Shown piece by piece: positions 33,603-41,554 of a stretch of DNA of 64,000 nt. The DNA comes from JBMYZL01 sp049610385 (GTDB taxonomy: Bacteria > Bacteroidota > Bacteroidia > Flavobacteriales_D > Sanyastnellaceae), in assembly GCA_049610385.1 (NCBI GenBank), contig JBMYZL010000006.1:1-64000 (forward strand), in the 5' to 3' direction. The notes under the pieces were generated by a model. The model ran no database searches. It was not told the origin of the DNA and saw nothing but the letters and a program-made list of their open reading frames with translations. Numbering within the stretch: position 1 is the first letter of the stretch; each line of letters opens with the position of its first letter. The position numbers and the translations under genes were made by a program.

Positions 33603-35150
33603 ATGACTTCTCATTCCTCGACTGAACGTACCCCAGGTCAAGCATTGGTCATCGGCGCTGGTTTTGCTGGCATTGCGGCAGCAACTGCCATGGCCGACCG
33701 TGGGCTGGATGTCCATGTTTTGGAGCGTCATGAACTTCCCGGCGGCCGTGCTCGGGTGTTCGAACGCAACGGATTCAAATTTGATATGGGCCCCAGTTGG
33801 TATTGGATGCCGGATGTTTTTGAGGCCTATTTCAAACGATACGGCTCAGATGTTCACGAAGAATTGGATTTGAAAAGGCTTGATCCCAGCTATCAAGTTT
33901 TTTTTGAAGATGGCCCCGTGGTCATTCCTGCCAGTTTTGAAGAGCAACAGGCCTTATTTGAATCCATTGAGTCCGGAGCGGGTGCTCAATTGAGCCTTTT
34001 CATGGAAGAGGCCCGACGCAAATACGAAATCGGCATGGGGTCATTTGTGCAACGGACGGCTCACAGTGTCATGGAGTTCGCACAGTGGTCCACCTTGAAA
34101 GATGCCACTCAACTTACTTTGTTCACCTCTTTTACCGATCACGCAAAAAAATACTTCTCCCACCCAAAGCTGCTGCAGCTCATGGAATTCCCTGTGCTGT
34201 TTCTCGGTGCAAAACCGGAAAAAACACCGGCGCTGTACAGCCTCATGAACTATGCAGATAGCCGCTTGGGAACTTGGTACCCCATGGGAGGAATGCATGA
34301 AATTGTGCGCGCCATGGTTCGCGTAGCTGAGATGAAGGGGGTTCAGTTTCATTGCAGTCAAATCGTTGAACATATCGAGGCCTCCTCAGACCAAGTCACA
34401 GGCGTTCGGACGGCCTCTGGGAAAATATGGGAAGCCGATGTGGTCGTGGCCGCTGCGGATTATCACCATGTGGAACAACATCTGCTTCCCGAAAAATGGC
34501 GACGTTACACCGCGGATTACTGGGAAAACCGAACCATGTCTCCCAGCTCACTGCTTTTTTATGTGGGCTTGGACCGAAAGGTGCCGGGATTGACCCATCA
34601 CAACCTGTTTTTCGATTCCCCATTTGGTCCACATGCCGCCACGATTTATGACACCCAAACTTGGCCCGACAATCCGCTGTTTTATGTCAGCGCACCCTCC
34701 AAAACAGATCCTTCCGTGGCCCCAGAAGGACATGAAAATCTCTTTTTCTTGATCCCCTTGGCTCCAGGCTTGGCCGATGAAGAGGGCATTCGAAGTCGAT
34801 ACTTCGGTGAGATGTGCGATCGATTGGCAGCATTCACCGGGGTCGACATCCGGCCACACGTTTTGTACAAGAGAAGTTTTGCCCATGAAGAATTCATCAC
34901 TGATTACAGTGCTTTCAAGGGAAACGCATACGGATTGGCCAATACCCTCCGTCAAACAGCGTTCATGAAGCCCAAAATGCGGAGCAAGCTGCCCGGCCTG
35001 TTCTTTGCCGGGCAACTCACGACCCCTGGACCGGGGGTTCCACCCAGCATCATCAGTGGAGAGGTGGCAGCGCGGGAGGCTTCAGAATACCTCCGCAAAG
35101 CAAGAAAAAGAGTGCCATCCGTTGAACCCGAGACGGCTTCCGTCGGTTAA
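33603..35150 (+). CDS. crtI: Phytoene desaturase
   Basis: 515-residue FAD-dependent desaturase converting phytoene to lycopene. The N-terminal dinucleotide fold ALVIGAGFAGIAAATAMADR (residues 14-33) is followed by ERHELPGGRARVFERNGFKF and DMGPSWYWMPDVFE, typical of the Bacteroidota CrtI branch. The C-terminal FAD-binding block FFAGQLTTPGPGVPPSIISG is intact. It is the first gene of an eight-gene operon running to 40469. The start follows a weak promoter box. The second CrtI-family gene in the operon differs in the substrate-site region, so this one is the phytoene-acting enzyme. Confidence 0.93.
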   Translation: MTSHSSTERTPGQALVIGAGFAGIAAATAMADRGLDVHVLERHELPGGRARVFERNGFKFDMGPSWYWMPDVFEAYFKRYGSDVHEELDLKRLDPSYQVFFEDGPVVIPASFEEQQALFESIESGAGAQLSLFMEEARRKYEIGMGSFVQRTAHSVMEFAQWSTLKDATQLTLFTSFTDHAKKYFSHPKLLQLMEFPVLFLGAKPEKTPALYSLMNYADSRLGTWYPMGGMHEIVRAMVRVAEMKGVQFHCSQIVEHIEASSDQVTGVRTASGKIWEADVVVAAADYHHVEQHLLPEKWRRYTADYWENRTMSPSSLLFYVGLDRKVPGLTHHNLFFDSPFGPHAATIYDTQTWPDNPLFYVSAPSKTDPSVAPEGHENLFFLIPLAPGLADEEGIRSRYFGEMCDRLAAFTGVDIRPHVLYKRSFAHEEFITDYSAFKGNAYGLANTLRQTAFMKPKMRSKLPGLFFAGQLTTPGPGVPPSIISGEVAAREASEYLRKARKRVPSVEPETASVG

Positions 35151-35151
35151 T

Positions 35152-36003
35152 ATGCCAGCCATGACCGGAATGCAACTCTATGACCGCGTCTGCAACGAAT
35201 GCAGCGTTCGGACCACAAAAGCCTATAGCACTTCATTCTCCATGGGGATTCAATTCCTGGGCCCCACGCTGCGTCAACCCATTTACGCGATTTATGGTTT
35301 TGTTCGATTCGCCGATGAAATTGTGGACACCTTTCACGACTTCGACAAGCGGCGTCTTTTCGATGAATTCAAAAAGGACACTTACCGAGCGCTGGAAGAT
35401 CGCATCAGTTTGAATCCCATCCTCCATGCCTTCCAGCAGACCTACCACCGCTATGGCATCGACAAGGAACATGTGGATTTGTTCTTGCGCAGTATGGAAT
35501 GGGATTTAGATCGTGAAGCTTACGACCGAGATGGTTTCGATGCTTACATCGTGGGATCAGCGGAGGTGGTGGGACTGATGTGTCTGCGGGTGTTTGTGGA
35601 TGGGAACCAAGGGATGTACGAAAAACTGGTCCCCTCCGCCCGGCGTTTGGGGGCTGCCTTCCAGAAAATCAATTTTCTGCGTGATTTGCACGCCGACTTC
35701 GTGGAAATGGGTCGGACTTATTTTCCAGGTTTTGATTTGGCCCATTTTGATGATGACACCAAATCAGCCATCGAACAAGAAATCGATGAGGATTTCAAAG
35801 CCGCGTATCAGGGGATTTTGCAATTGCCACGCCACAGCCGTCTCGGCGTCTACGTCGCTTACATCTATTACACCCGATTGTTTGCCAAAATCCGGTCACT
35901 TCCCAGTGAGCGAATTTTGGAAGAGCGCATCCGGATTCCGAATACGCGCAAGGCGACTCTGCTGATGAGCTCGTATCTCCGGCACAGTTTCAATTTGCTC
36001 TGA
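35152..36003 (+). CDS. crtB: Phytoene synthase
   Basis: 283-residue enzyme joining two geranylgeranyl diphosphates head to head to give phytoene. The first Asp-rich motif is in FVRFADEIVDTFHD, and the second is FLRDLHADFVEMGRTYFPG; both bind Mg-diphosphate. The N-terminal KAYSTSFSMGIQFLGP is typical of Bacteroidota CrtB. The ATG at 35152 is one base past the crtI stop; ATGs at 35161 and 35170 are also possible starts. The stop overlaps the next start (TGATG). The geranylgeranyl diphosphate synthase itself is not in the window. Confidence 0.95.
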   Translation: MPAMTGMQLYDRVCNECSVRTTKAYSTSFSMGIQFLGPTLRQPIYAIYGFVRFADEIVDTFHDFDKRRLFDEFKKDTYRALEDRISLNPILHAFQQTYHRYGIDKEHVDLFLRSMEWDLDREAYDRDGFDAYIVGSAEVVGLMCLRVFVDGNQGMYEKLVPSARRLGAAFQKINFLRDLHADFVEMGRTYFPGFDLAHFDDDTKSAIEQEIDEDFKAAYQGILQLPRHSRLGVYVAYIYYTRLFAKIRSLPSERILEERIRIPNTRKATLLMSSYLRHSFNLL

Positions 36004-36509
36004 TGTGGTCTTTGGGAGGTGCCAGCATGTTGTGCTTGACAGCCCTGTTGGGGCTGGGAGCGGTGCCATCAACTTGTGACTTGGACGTTTGCCGCCAACG
36101 CTACCACGAGACGTGTTTGGATTTCAGAAATCAGAATTTGGTGGAGGGGTTCCTTTCGGACATGCGCGAAATTGAAGCCCAGTGCTCCACTGACGCCCGC
36201 ATCCAAGGATACCTTGCAGCGGCTGGCATGATTCACGCCGGTTTGGGGTGGAATCCCATTGAAGCCTGGCAAAAATTCAATGAATGGCAACCCCAGCTGG
36301 AAGATGCCATAGCTCAACTGCCACAAGACCCCGATTTGCGGCTTCTCAGACTCGGCGTCCAATCGAACGCCCCCACCTTGCTGGGCTACCATGAGAACAT
36401 CGAAGAAGATCTTGCTCAAATTCGAGACGCCCTGAGGGCCGGTTATTGGAAAAATAACCCCGCATTTGAGGCCTTTGCACAAAAAACTGTCACCACCTTT
36501 GTCCCATGA
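36003..36509 (+). CDS. Unknown exported protein embedded in the carotenoid operon
   Basis: 168 residues, translationally coupled to crtB (TGATG) and to idi (ATGA). The N-terminus MWSLGGASMLCLTALLGLGA is hydrophobic and looks like a signal or membrane anchor. The rest is helical with Cys residues at about 25, 29, 38 and 61 and a conserved-looking block LRLGVQSNAPTLLGYHENI followed by EED. I recall similar small helical proteins beside carotenoid genes in other Bacteroidota, but cannot check. No enzyme motif is seen. Tight coupling suggests a role with the pathway, for example pigment placement in the membrane; this is inference only. Confidence 0.75.
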   Translation: MWSLGGASMLCLTALLGLGAVPSTCDLDVCRQRYHETCLDFRNQNLVEGFLSDMREIEAQCSTDARIQGYLAAAGMIHAGLGWNPIEAWQKFNEWQPQLEDAIAQLPQDPDLRLLRLGVQSNAPTLLGYHENIEEDLAQIRDALRAGYWKNNPAFEAFAQKTVTTFVP

Positions 36510-37033
36510 CTGAAGCAGGACAGGATCATGTCATTCTGGTCGATGAGGAAGATCGTGAGTTGGGGACCATGGAAAAAATGGCCGCTCATGAGCAAGGGGT
36601 TCTTCATCGAGCGTTTTCCATTTTTGTCTTCAACGCCAAAAACGAGTTGCTGATTCACAAACGTGCAAAATCGAAATACCATTCGGGGGGGTTGTGGACG
36701 AACACATGTTGTAGCCATCCCCGCTTGGGAGAAACCGTCTTGAAAGCGGCGCACCGCCGTTTGCAAGAGGAGATGGGCATGGAAACAGATTTGGTCTCCC
36801 AATTCACCTTCATATACTTCCAAGAATTGGACAAGGGATTGACCGAGCATGAATTGGATCATGTCCTCTTCGGTAAATCCGATGCCCAGCCTCAACCCAA
36901 CCCCGATGAAGTGGAGGCATGGCGCTACATCTCTTTCAGCCAATTGCAGGAAGAGATGACCAACTCGCCAGATGATTTCACCGCGTGGTTCAAAATTTGT
37001 TTTGAAGCCGTCGCGGAACGCTGGTCGCCATGA
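36506..37033 (+). CDS. idi: Isopentenyl-diphosphate delta-isomerase, type 1
   Basis: 175-residue Nudix-fold isomerase that interconverts isopentenyl and dimethylallyl diphosphates. Catalytic residues are visible: Cys68 in LWTNTCCSHPR and Glu116 in EHELDHV, at nearly the same numbers as in E. coli Idi. The Nudix-like helix is AAHRRLQEEMGME. It balances C5 units for the carotenoid enzymes around it; IspH, the last MEP-pathway enzyme, is encoded at 45.6-46.9 kb. It overlaps both neighbours by four bases. Confidence 0.95.
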   Translation: MTEAGQDHVILVDEEDRELGTMEKMAAHEQGVLHRAFSIFVFNAKNELLIHKRAKSKYHSGGLWTNTCCSHPRLGETVLKAAHRRLQEEMGMETDLVSQFTFIYFQELDKGLTEHELDHVLFGKSDAQPQPNPDEVEAWRYISFSQLQEEMTNSPDDFTAWFKICFEAVAERWSP

Positions 37034-38580
37034 AAACCCACCAAAGACCATCCTTGTCTGCAGTGGTGATCGGCAGCGGTGTGGGGGGAATGGCGGCGGC
37101 CATTCGCTTGGCCATGGATGGACAACAAGTGACGCTTTTCGAAGCGGCAAAGGGCCCGGGCGGCAAATTGCGCGAGAAATGGGTGGGTCCTTATCGGTTT
37201 GACCGGGGTCCTTCCCTGTTCACGTGGCCTGATTTGTTGATGGAATTGGACCAATTGGTCCGGTCCTCTCCTTTCGTGGACGCCACACGACTTCCAAAAT
37301 TCGAATGGGAGACTTTGGATCGCTCAACCCACTACTTCTGGGAAGACGGGAATTCCTTGGTGGCTTGGGCGGATTCCCATCGATTTGCAGAAGAAGCCGC
37401 CAAAGAAATGGGCATTGCGCCATCCATCATCCAACGACACTTGCGCGCCAGTCAACGCAACTTCGAAGGCACACGTGGGGTGTTTTTGGAACAACCGCTG
37501 ATGGATGTTTGGCGCCACGGCCCACGCAATGGCTGGTCCCCATTGCTCAAGGCATTGCCTCGCCTGCCTCTTTTCGGCACCCTCCATGGTTTGAACCGGC
37601 GTCGATTGGCTGGAAACCCAAAATTGGTGCAACTGTTCGATCGCTATGCGACGTACAACGGTTCTGATCCTTATCGTGCACCCGCTATGTTGGATGTCAT
37701 CCCACACCTTGAACACGGTATGGGAACTCACTTTCCGAAACGCGGAATGTATGGCATCACCGAGCATTTGCATCGTTTGGCGGAGGCCGCAGGTGTTCGA
37801 TTCATCTTCAACACCCCTGTTGCCCGCATTCTGCATCACCGAAACCGCGTTCAAGGTGTCGAATTGACCTCCGGACAAATCCACAAGGCGGAATGCATCA
37901 TCAGCAATGCGGATGTTCATCCCACCTATCGAAAGCTGCTGCCCAACTTGCCGGCACCAGAAAGAATTTTGAGCCAAGAACGATCCACCTCCGGTCTCAT
38001 CTTCTACTGGGGAGTGAATCGGACCTTTCCAGAATTGCACCTGCACAATATTTTGTTCAGTCGCGATTACCAACAAGAATTTCGCCGAATCAAAGAAACC
38101 GGCACGCCTGGAGACGACCCGACGGTTTACATCAACATCACGTCCAAACTGCGCACCGAAGATGCCCCAAAAGGAGGTGAAAATTGGTTCGTTCTCATCA
38201 ATGTTTCGGCACAACCAGAACGCTTCGAAGAGGCGATTGAGGTGGAACGGATGAAACAACAAGTCCTCGGAAAAATTGAACGAACCCTTCAATTGGCCTC
38301 AGGTTCCTTGATCCGGCACATCGAAGAAGAGGACATCTTGCGCCCAAGTGACATTGAACGCAAAACATCCTCGTGGTTAGGTGCGCTCTATGGCGCCAGT
38401 TCCAACTCAGCCTTTTCTGCTTTTTTGCGCCACCGCAACCGCTCGAAGGATTTGTCTGGTCTGTATTTTTGTGGTGGAAGTGTTCATCCCGGTGGAGGCA
38501 TCCCCCTTTGTCTGCTGAGCGGAAAAATCGCCGCAGAATGTGCACATATGGACTCACAAATCAAACCCATGGCCACATGA
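37030..38580 (+). CDS. crtD: CrtD-like carotenoid 3',4'-desaturase
   Basis: 516-residue second member of the CrtI family in the operon. N-terminal FAD fold AVVIGSGVGGMAAAIRLAMD and GPGGKLREKWVGPYRFDRGP. The block DRGPSLFTWPDLL and the central FDRYATYNGSDPYRAPAMLD with GMGTHFPKRGMYGI are characteristic of 1-hydroxycarotenoid 3,4-desaturases (CrtD), not of phytoene desaturases. The C-terminal FCGGSVHPGGGIPLCLLSGK closes the FAD site. In pathways with CruF, CrtD desaturates the 3',4' bond after the 1'-hydroxyl is added. That activity is inferred from motifs and from the neighbouring cruF. Coupled to idi and cruF by 4-base overlaps. Confidence 0.85.
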   Translation: MKTHQRPSLSAVVIGSGVGGMAAAIRLAMDGQQVTLFEAAKGPGGKLREKWVGPYRFDRGPSLFTWPDLLMELDQLVRSSPFVDATRLPKFEWETLDRSTHYFWEDGNSLVAWADSHRFAEEAAKEMGIAPSIIQRHLRASQRNFEGTRGVFLEQPLMDVWRHGPRNGWSPLLKALPRLPLFGTLHGLNRRRLAGNPKLVQLFDRYATYNGSDPYRAPAMLDVIPHLEHGMGTHFPKRGMYGITEHLHRLAEAAGVRFIFNTPVARILHHRNRVQGVELTSGQIHKAECIISNADVHPTYRKLLPNLPAPERILSQERSTSGLIFYWGVNRTFPELHLHNILFSRDYQQEFRRIKETGTPGDDPTVYINITSKLRTEDAPKGGENWFVLINVSAQPERFEEAIEVERMKQQVLGKIERTLQLASGSLIRHIEEEDILRPSDIERKTSSWLGALYGASSNSAFSAFLRHRNRSKDLSGLYFCGGSVHPGGGIPLCLLSGKIAAECAHMDSQIKPMAT

Positions 38581-39233
38581 CCACACCCACCGCACATCGA
38601 TGGGCGTTTGCCGTTTTGGTCATCTTGCACGCGGTGGGGGCCATTGGCACCATCCTCGGTTGGGGGGAACACTTGCTGCCCCTGAGCGGCCTGAATTTGC
38701 TCATCGCAGGCCTCATTGTCATCACCTTGAATCGCGTGCATTGGCATTTGTGGTGGATTGTAGCGCCCATTGCAGGGTTTCTCTCTGAAGTCATCGGTGT
38801 CCAGACCGGTTGGCTGTTTGGGTCGTATAGCTATGGTCAAGGGTTGGGGCCGGAAGTCGCAGGTGTGCCCTTGCTTTTGGGTCTGCTTTGGCTGATGATG
38901 CTTTGGGGCAGTTGGTCGTTAATCGCTTGGCTCCAACTCCCGGCCAAATGGATGCGTGTTCTCCTCGCTGCCACAGCCATGACTGCACTCGACGGACTCA
39001 TCGAGCCTGTGGCCATCCGCGCTGGGTGGTGGGCCTGGAACACAACAGGAGGGGAAGTACCTTGGTCCAATTACCTCAGCTGGTGGGCAGTCGCTGCACT
39101 GCTTTTGGCCTTTGCCCCCACGCCCAAAAAAGAATCTGAGAGCCAACGCCAAGGAACATCCCTCGCGGCTCGCCTGTTACTCATATTCACTGTTTTCTTC
39201 ATTTTGCTGAACTTGTTCCCATGGACGCCCTGA
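38577..39233 (+). CDS. cruF: Carotenoid 1',2'-hydratase CruF
   Basis: 218-residue integral membrane protein of the CruF/DUF422 family, with about seven hydrophobic segments. Hallmarks are SEVIGVQTGWLFGSYSYG in the first half and IEPVAIRAGWWAWNTTGG in the second, which carry the conserved acidic residues. CruF adds water across the 1',2' bond of the psi end of gamma-carotene-type substrates. It replaces CrtC in Bacteroidota and cyanobacteria. The ATG overlaps the crtD stop, and the 3' end overlaps crtZ by 13 bases. Together with CrtD and a cyclase it points to a monocyclic carotenoid. Confidence 0.88.
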   Translation: MTTPTAHRWAFAVLVILHAVGAIGTILGWGEHLLPLSGLNLLIAGLIVITLNRVHWHLWWIVAPIAGFLSEVIGVQTGWLFGSYSYGQGLGPEVAGVPLLLGLLWLMMLWGSWSLIAWLQLPAKWMRVLLAATAMTALDGLIEPVAIRAGWWAWNTTGGEVPWSNYLSWWAVAALLLAFAPTPKKESESQRQGTSLAARLLLIFTVFFILLNLFPWTP

Positions 39234-39709
39234 CCTTGTATTTGCTACCTGCTTCAATTGTTTTGGTCACTTTCGTCACCATGGAAGCGGTGGCGTGGCT
39301 GGCCCACAAGTACCTCATGCACGGATGGATGTGGTACTTTCATGAAGATCACCATACCCACGGGCCAGGGTTTTTTGAGAAGAATGATGCCTTCTTCTTG
39401 ATTTTTGCTGTCCCGAGTGCGTATTGCTTCATCAGTGGAAGTTTGGCCAATGATTTTCGTTTTTGGATTGGAGTAGGTATTTCACTCTATGGATTGGCTT
39501 ATTTCCTCATTCACGACGTCTTTATTCACCAGCGATTTCATTGGTTTCGCAGAACGGAGAATGCTTACTTCATGGCCATTCGAAAAGCACACAAAGTTCA
39601 CCACAAACAATTGGGGAAAGAAGACGGCGAATGCTTCGGGATGCTTTACGTCCCGCCCCGATATTTGAAGGAAGCGCGTCAAGCTTTGGCCGCAAAACGC
39701 TCCAACTGA
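39221..39709 (+). CDS. crtZ: Beta-carotene hydroxylase
   Basis: 162-residue di-iron membrane hydroxylase that adds 3-hydroxyl groups to beta rings. All four His clusters are present: HKYLMH (residues 29-34), HEDHHTH, HDVFIHQRFH and HKVHHK. The size is normal for bacterial CrtZ. It starts inside the cruF 3' end and is followed ten bases later by the cyclase gene. With a single-ring substrate the product would be the 3-hydroxy form. Confidence 0.95.
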   Translation: MDALTLYLLPASIVLVTFVTMEAVAWLAHKYLMHGWMWYFHEDHHTHGPGFFEKNDAFFLIFAVPSAYCFISGSLANDFRFWIGVGISLYGLAYFLIHDVFIHQRFHWFRRTENAYFMAIRKAHKVHHKQLGKEDGECFGMLYVPPRYLKEARQALAAKRSN

Positions 39710-39719
39710 ACTGTGTGCC

Positions 39720-40469
39720 ATGCCCCTCTATTTGATTGTCAATATCCTGGTTCTTCTGCCACCTCTCCTCTTGAGCTTTGACAAAAAAGTGCATTTCGCC
39801 AGCCGGTGGAGGGCGCATTTTCCTGTGAATTTGACGGTCATGGCCGGTTTCATCCTCTGGGATGTAGCTTTCACAGACATGGGCATTTGGGGCTTCAATC
39901 CCGTTTATTTGATTGGTTACAGTCTTTTTGGCTTGCCCCTCGAGGAGTGGCTTTTTTTCATCACCATTCCCTACGCATGTTCATTCACTTATGTCACCCT
40001 CCAAGCCTACATTCGGCGCAACCTATTGGCTGATATGGCCGGCGCCATCACGTTTATTTGCTGGTTGATTTGCATCGGCTTGGTTGTGCACCATCCTGGG
40101 CATCTTTATATCCAATGGGCAGCAGGTTTGTCTGCATTGGCATTGACTTGGGCCTTGATCTACATCCCAGCTTGGCTGGGGCGGTTTTGGATGGCGTATT
40201 TCGTCCTGCTATTGCCTTTTGTCATCTCCAACGGCGTTTTGACTGGCATTTCGTTTTGGGAATATCCATTTCTCCATCACCATGCAGAGGCCATTTCAGA
40301 CCAAATCGTTTGGTATGACCCGAACCACAACACCGGTTGGCGTATTTTTTCCATGCCCGCCGATGATTTGGTCTATGGCTTCCTGCTCATCTTCCTCAAC
40401 ATCGCTGGGATGGAGGCCCTTCAAGTCCGTCAGAGTTACCAGCGAAAAGTGGCCGCAATCGGCCGGTGA
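39720..40469 (+). CDS. Lycopene cyclase, CrtYcd type
   Basis: 249-residue membrane protein consisting of two CarR/CrtYc-CrtYd-like repeats fused in one chain. The conserved Glu-rich motif LPLEEWLFFITIPYAC near residue 75 and DDLVYGFLLIFLNIAG in the second half mark the family used in archaea, actinobacteria and many Bacteroidota. It cyclises psi ends of lycopene to beta rings. Whether one or both ends are cyclised is not visible; the presence of CruF and CrtD suggests at least some one-ended product. The 3' end overlaps the opposing phosphodiesterase gene by 34 coding bases. Confidence 0.9.
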   Translation: MPLYLIVNILVLLPPLLLSFDKKVHFASRWRAHFPVNLTVMAGFILWDVAFTDMGIWGFNPVYLIGYSLFGLPLEEWLFFITIPYACSFTYVTLQAYIRRNLLADMAGAITFICWLICIGLVVHHPGHLYIQWAAGLSALALTWALIYIPAWLGRFWMAYFVLLLPFVISNGVLTGISFWEYPFLHHHAEAISDQIVWYDPNHNTGWRIFSMPADDLVYGFLLIFLNIAGMEALQVRQSYQRKVAAIGR

Positions 40470-41542
40470 TCACTCAGCGACACATCCACCGTTCGAAATT
40501 CCTCAGGCACCAGTTCCGGACTGGCCATGAGGTAATCAATGCGCAGCATGGGCAACCGTCCGACATAAGTGGAACCCATGCCTGTTCCCGCGACAGAAAA
40601 CGCATCCCGCAGCACCCTGCGAATCCGATGGGTGGCATAGGACACCGGACCATCGTTGAAATCCCCGGCCAAAATCACCGGGTAAGGACTGGCCTCTACA
40701 GCCTCGACAACTTGTCTGGCCTGCAATGCCCGCCGAATCCAAGTGGCCTTCAATCGATCCCAGACCCGCGCCCTTTCATCCGCATCCGGTCCGCGTCGAA
40801 CCGCTTCGAGATCAGCCTCATCGAAACGATTGGAACTGAAATGCACATTGAAAACCCGCAGGGTATCGCTATGGATCAGGATATCCGTGACGATGCAAGC
40901 ATTGCTGGAAGCATCGTTATCAAACCACATATCTTCAGATTTCAGGATGGGATGACGGGTCAATGTCGCCAGTCCAACATGTTGAGATGGATCCCCAGCT
41001 GAGCCAAAATTTCGATGCCAATTCGCAGATCCCGACGCAGACCACAACTCAGGCCGTGTCAAGAATCCTGTTCGAACATAAGCCTCTTGTAAACACAACA
41101 CATCTGGGGTCTCGTCATGGATGCACTTCAAAATCTTGGCCATCACCTCTGAATCGTCCAGCCAGCCATACCGATTGAATTGACGAACATTCCATGAAAC
41201 CACCTTCGCCACATTCACCTCAGAAGTGGCTTGTAGATTGGCAGCTTGCAAGCCCCCCCAAGTGGCCTGAATCTCAGGCCAAACAAGGATGCAAATCACG
41301 ACCGGCAACATCAGGGACTTCCAATGACCGTCCGCGAGTCGAATCAAAGTGCCCGACACCAAGAGCACCCCAAAAACTGGAAACAGCAATCCAAACGGTG
41401 CCAAGCCAACAAAAGATTCCGGGCTGATCCAAACCGAAGCCTTTGCCAGCAACATGCCCAATCCTCCAGGCACCAACAGGAAAGTTGTCCACCCCCCCCA
41501 TCGTGTCCTGAGGTTGTTGTTGCGTTGTGGAGTCCTCCCCAT
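40436..41542 (-). CDS. Endonuclease/exonuclease/phosphatase (EEP) family protein with membrane anchor
   Basis: 368 residues. Three hydrophobic segments in the first 95 residues anchor an EEP domain that contains VSWNVRQFNRYGWL (metal-binding Asn), DVLCLQEAYV (catalytic Glu), VFNVHFSSNRF, VILAGDFNDGPVS and SLSDHRPIAATF with the final Asp-His pair. All catalytic residues are intact. The domain probably faces the periplasm, and the family acts on phosphodiesters of nucleic acids or lipids; the substrate is unknown. The ATG at 41542 is preferred to the TTG two codons earlier. It lies 12 bases after the rhomboid gene, so it is likely the last gene of the mutL-rhomboid run. Confidence 0.85.
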   Translation of the reverse strand: MGRTPQRNNNLRTRWGGWTTFLLVPGGLGMLLAKASVWISPESFVGLAPFGLLFPVFGVLLVSGTLIRLADGHWKSLMLPVVICILVWPEIQATWGGLQAANLQATSEVNVAKVVSWNVRQFNRYGWLDDSEVMAKILKCIHDETPDVLCLQEAYVRTGFLTRPELWSASGSANWHRNFGSAGDPSQHVGLATLTRHPILKSEDMWFDNDASSNACIVTDILIHSDTLRVFNVHFSSNRFDEADLEAVRRGPDADERARVWDRLKATWIRRALQARQVVEAVEASPYPVILAGDFNDGPVSYATHRIRRVLRDAFSVAGTGMGSTYVGRLPMLRIDYLMASPELVPEEFRTVDVSLSDHRPIAATFRW

Positions 41543-41554
41543 GTCCAAACTCCG

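Noticed and set aside
37324..38292. 322-codon minus-strand open frame
   Set aside because: Antisense to crtD in a coupled operon; no domain.
33603..40469. Horizontally transferred island around the carotenoid genes
   Set aside because: Base composition and promoter style look the same as in neighbouring genes, and no mobile element or att site is seen. The operon type is common in Bacteroidota.
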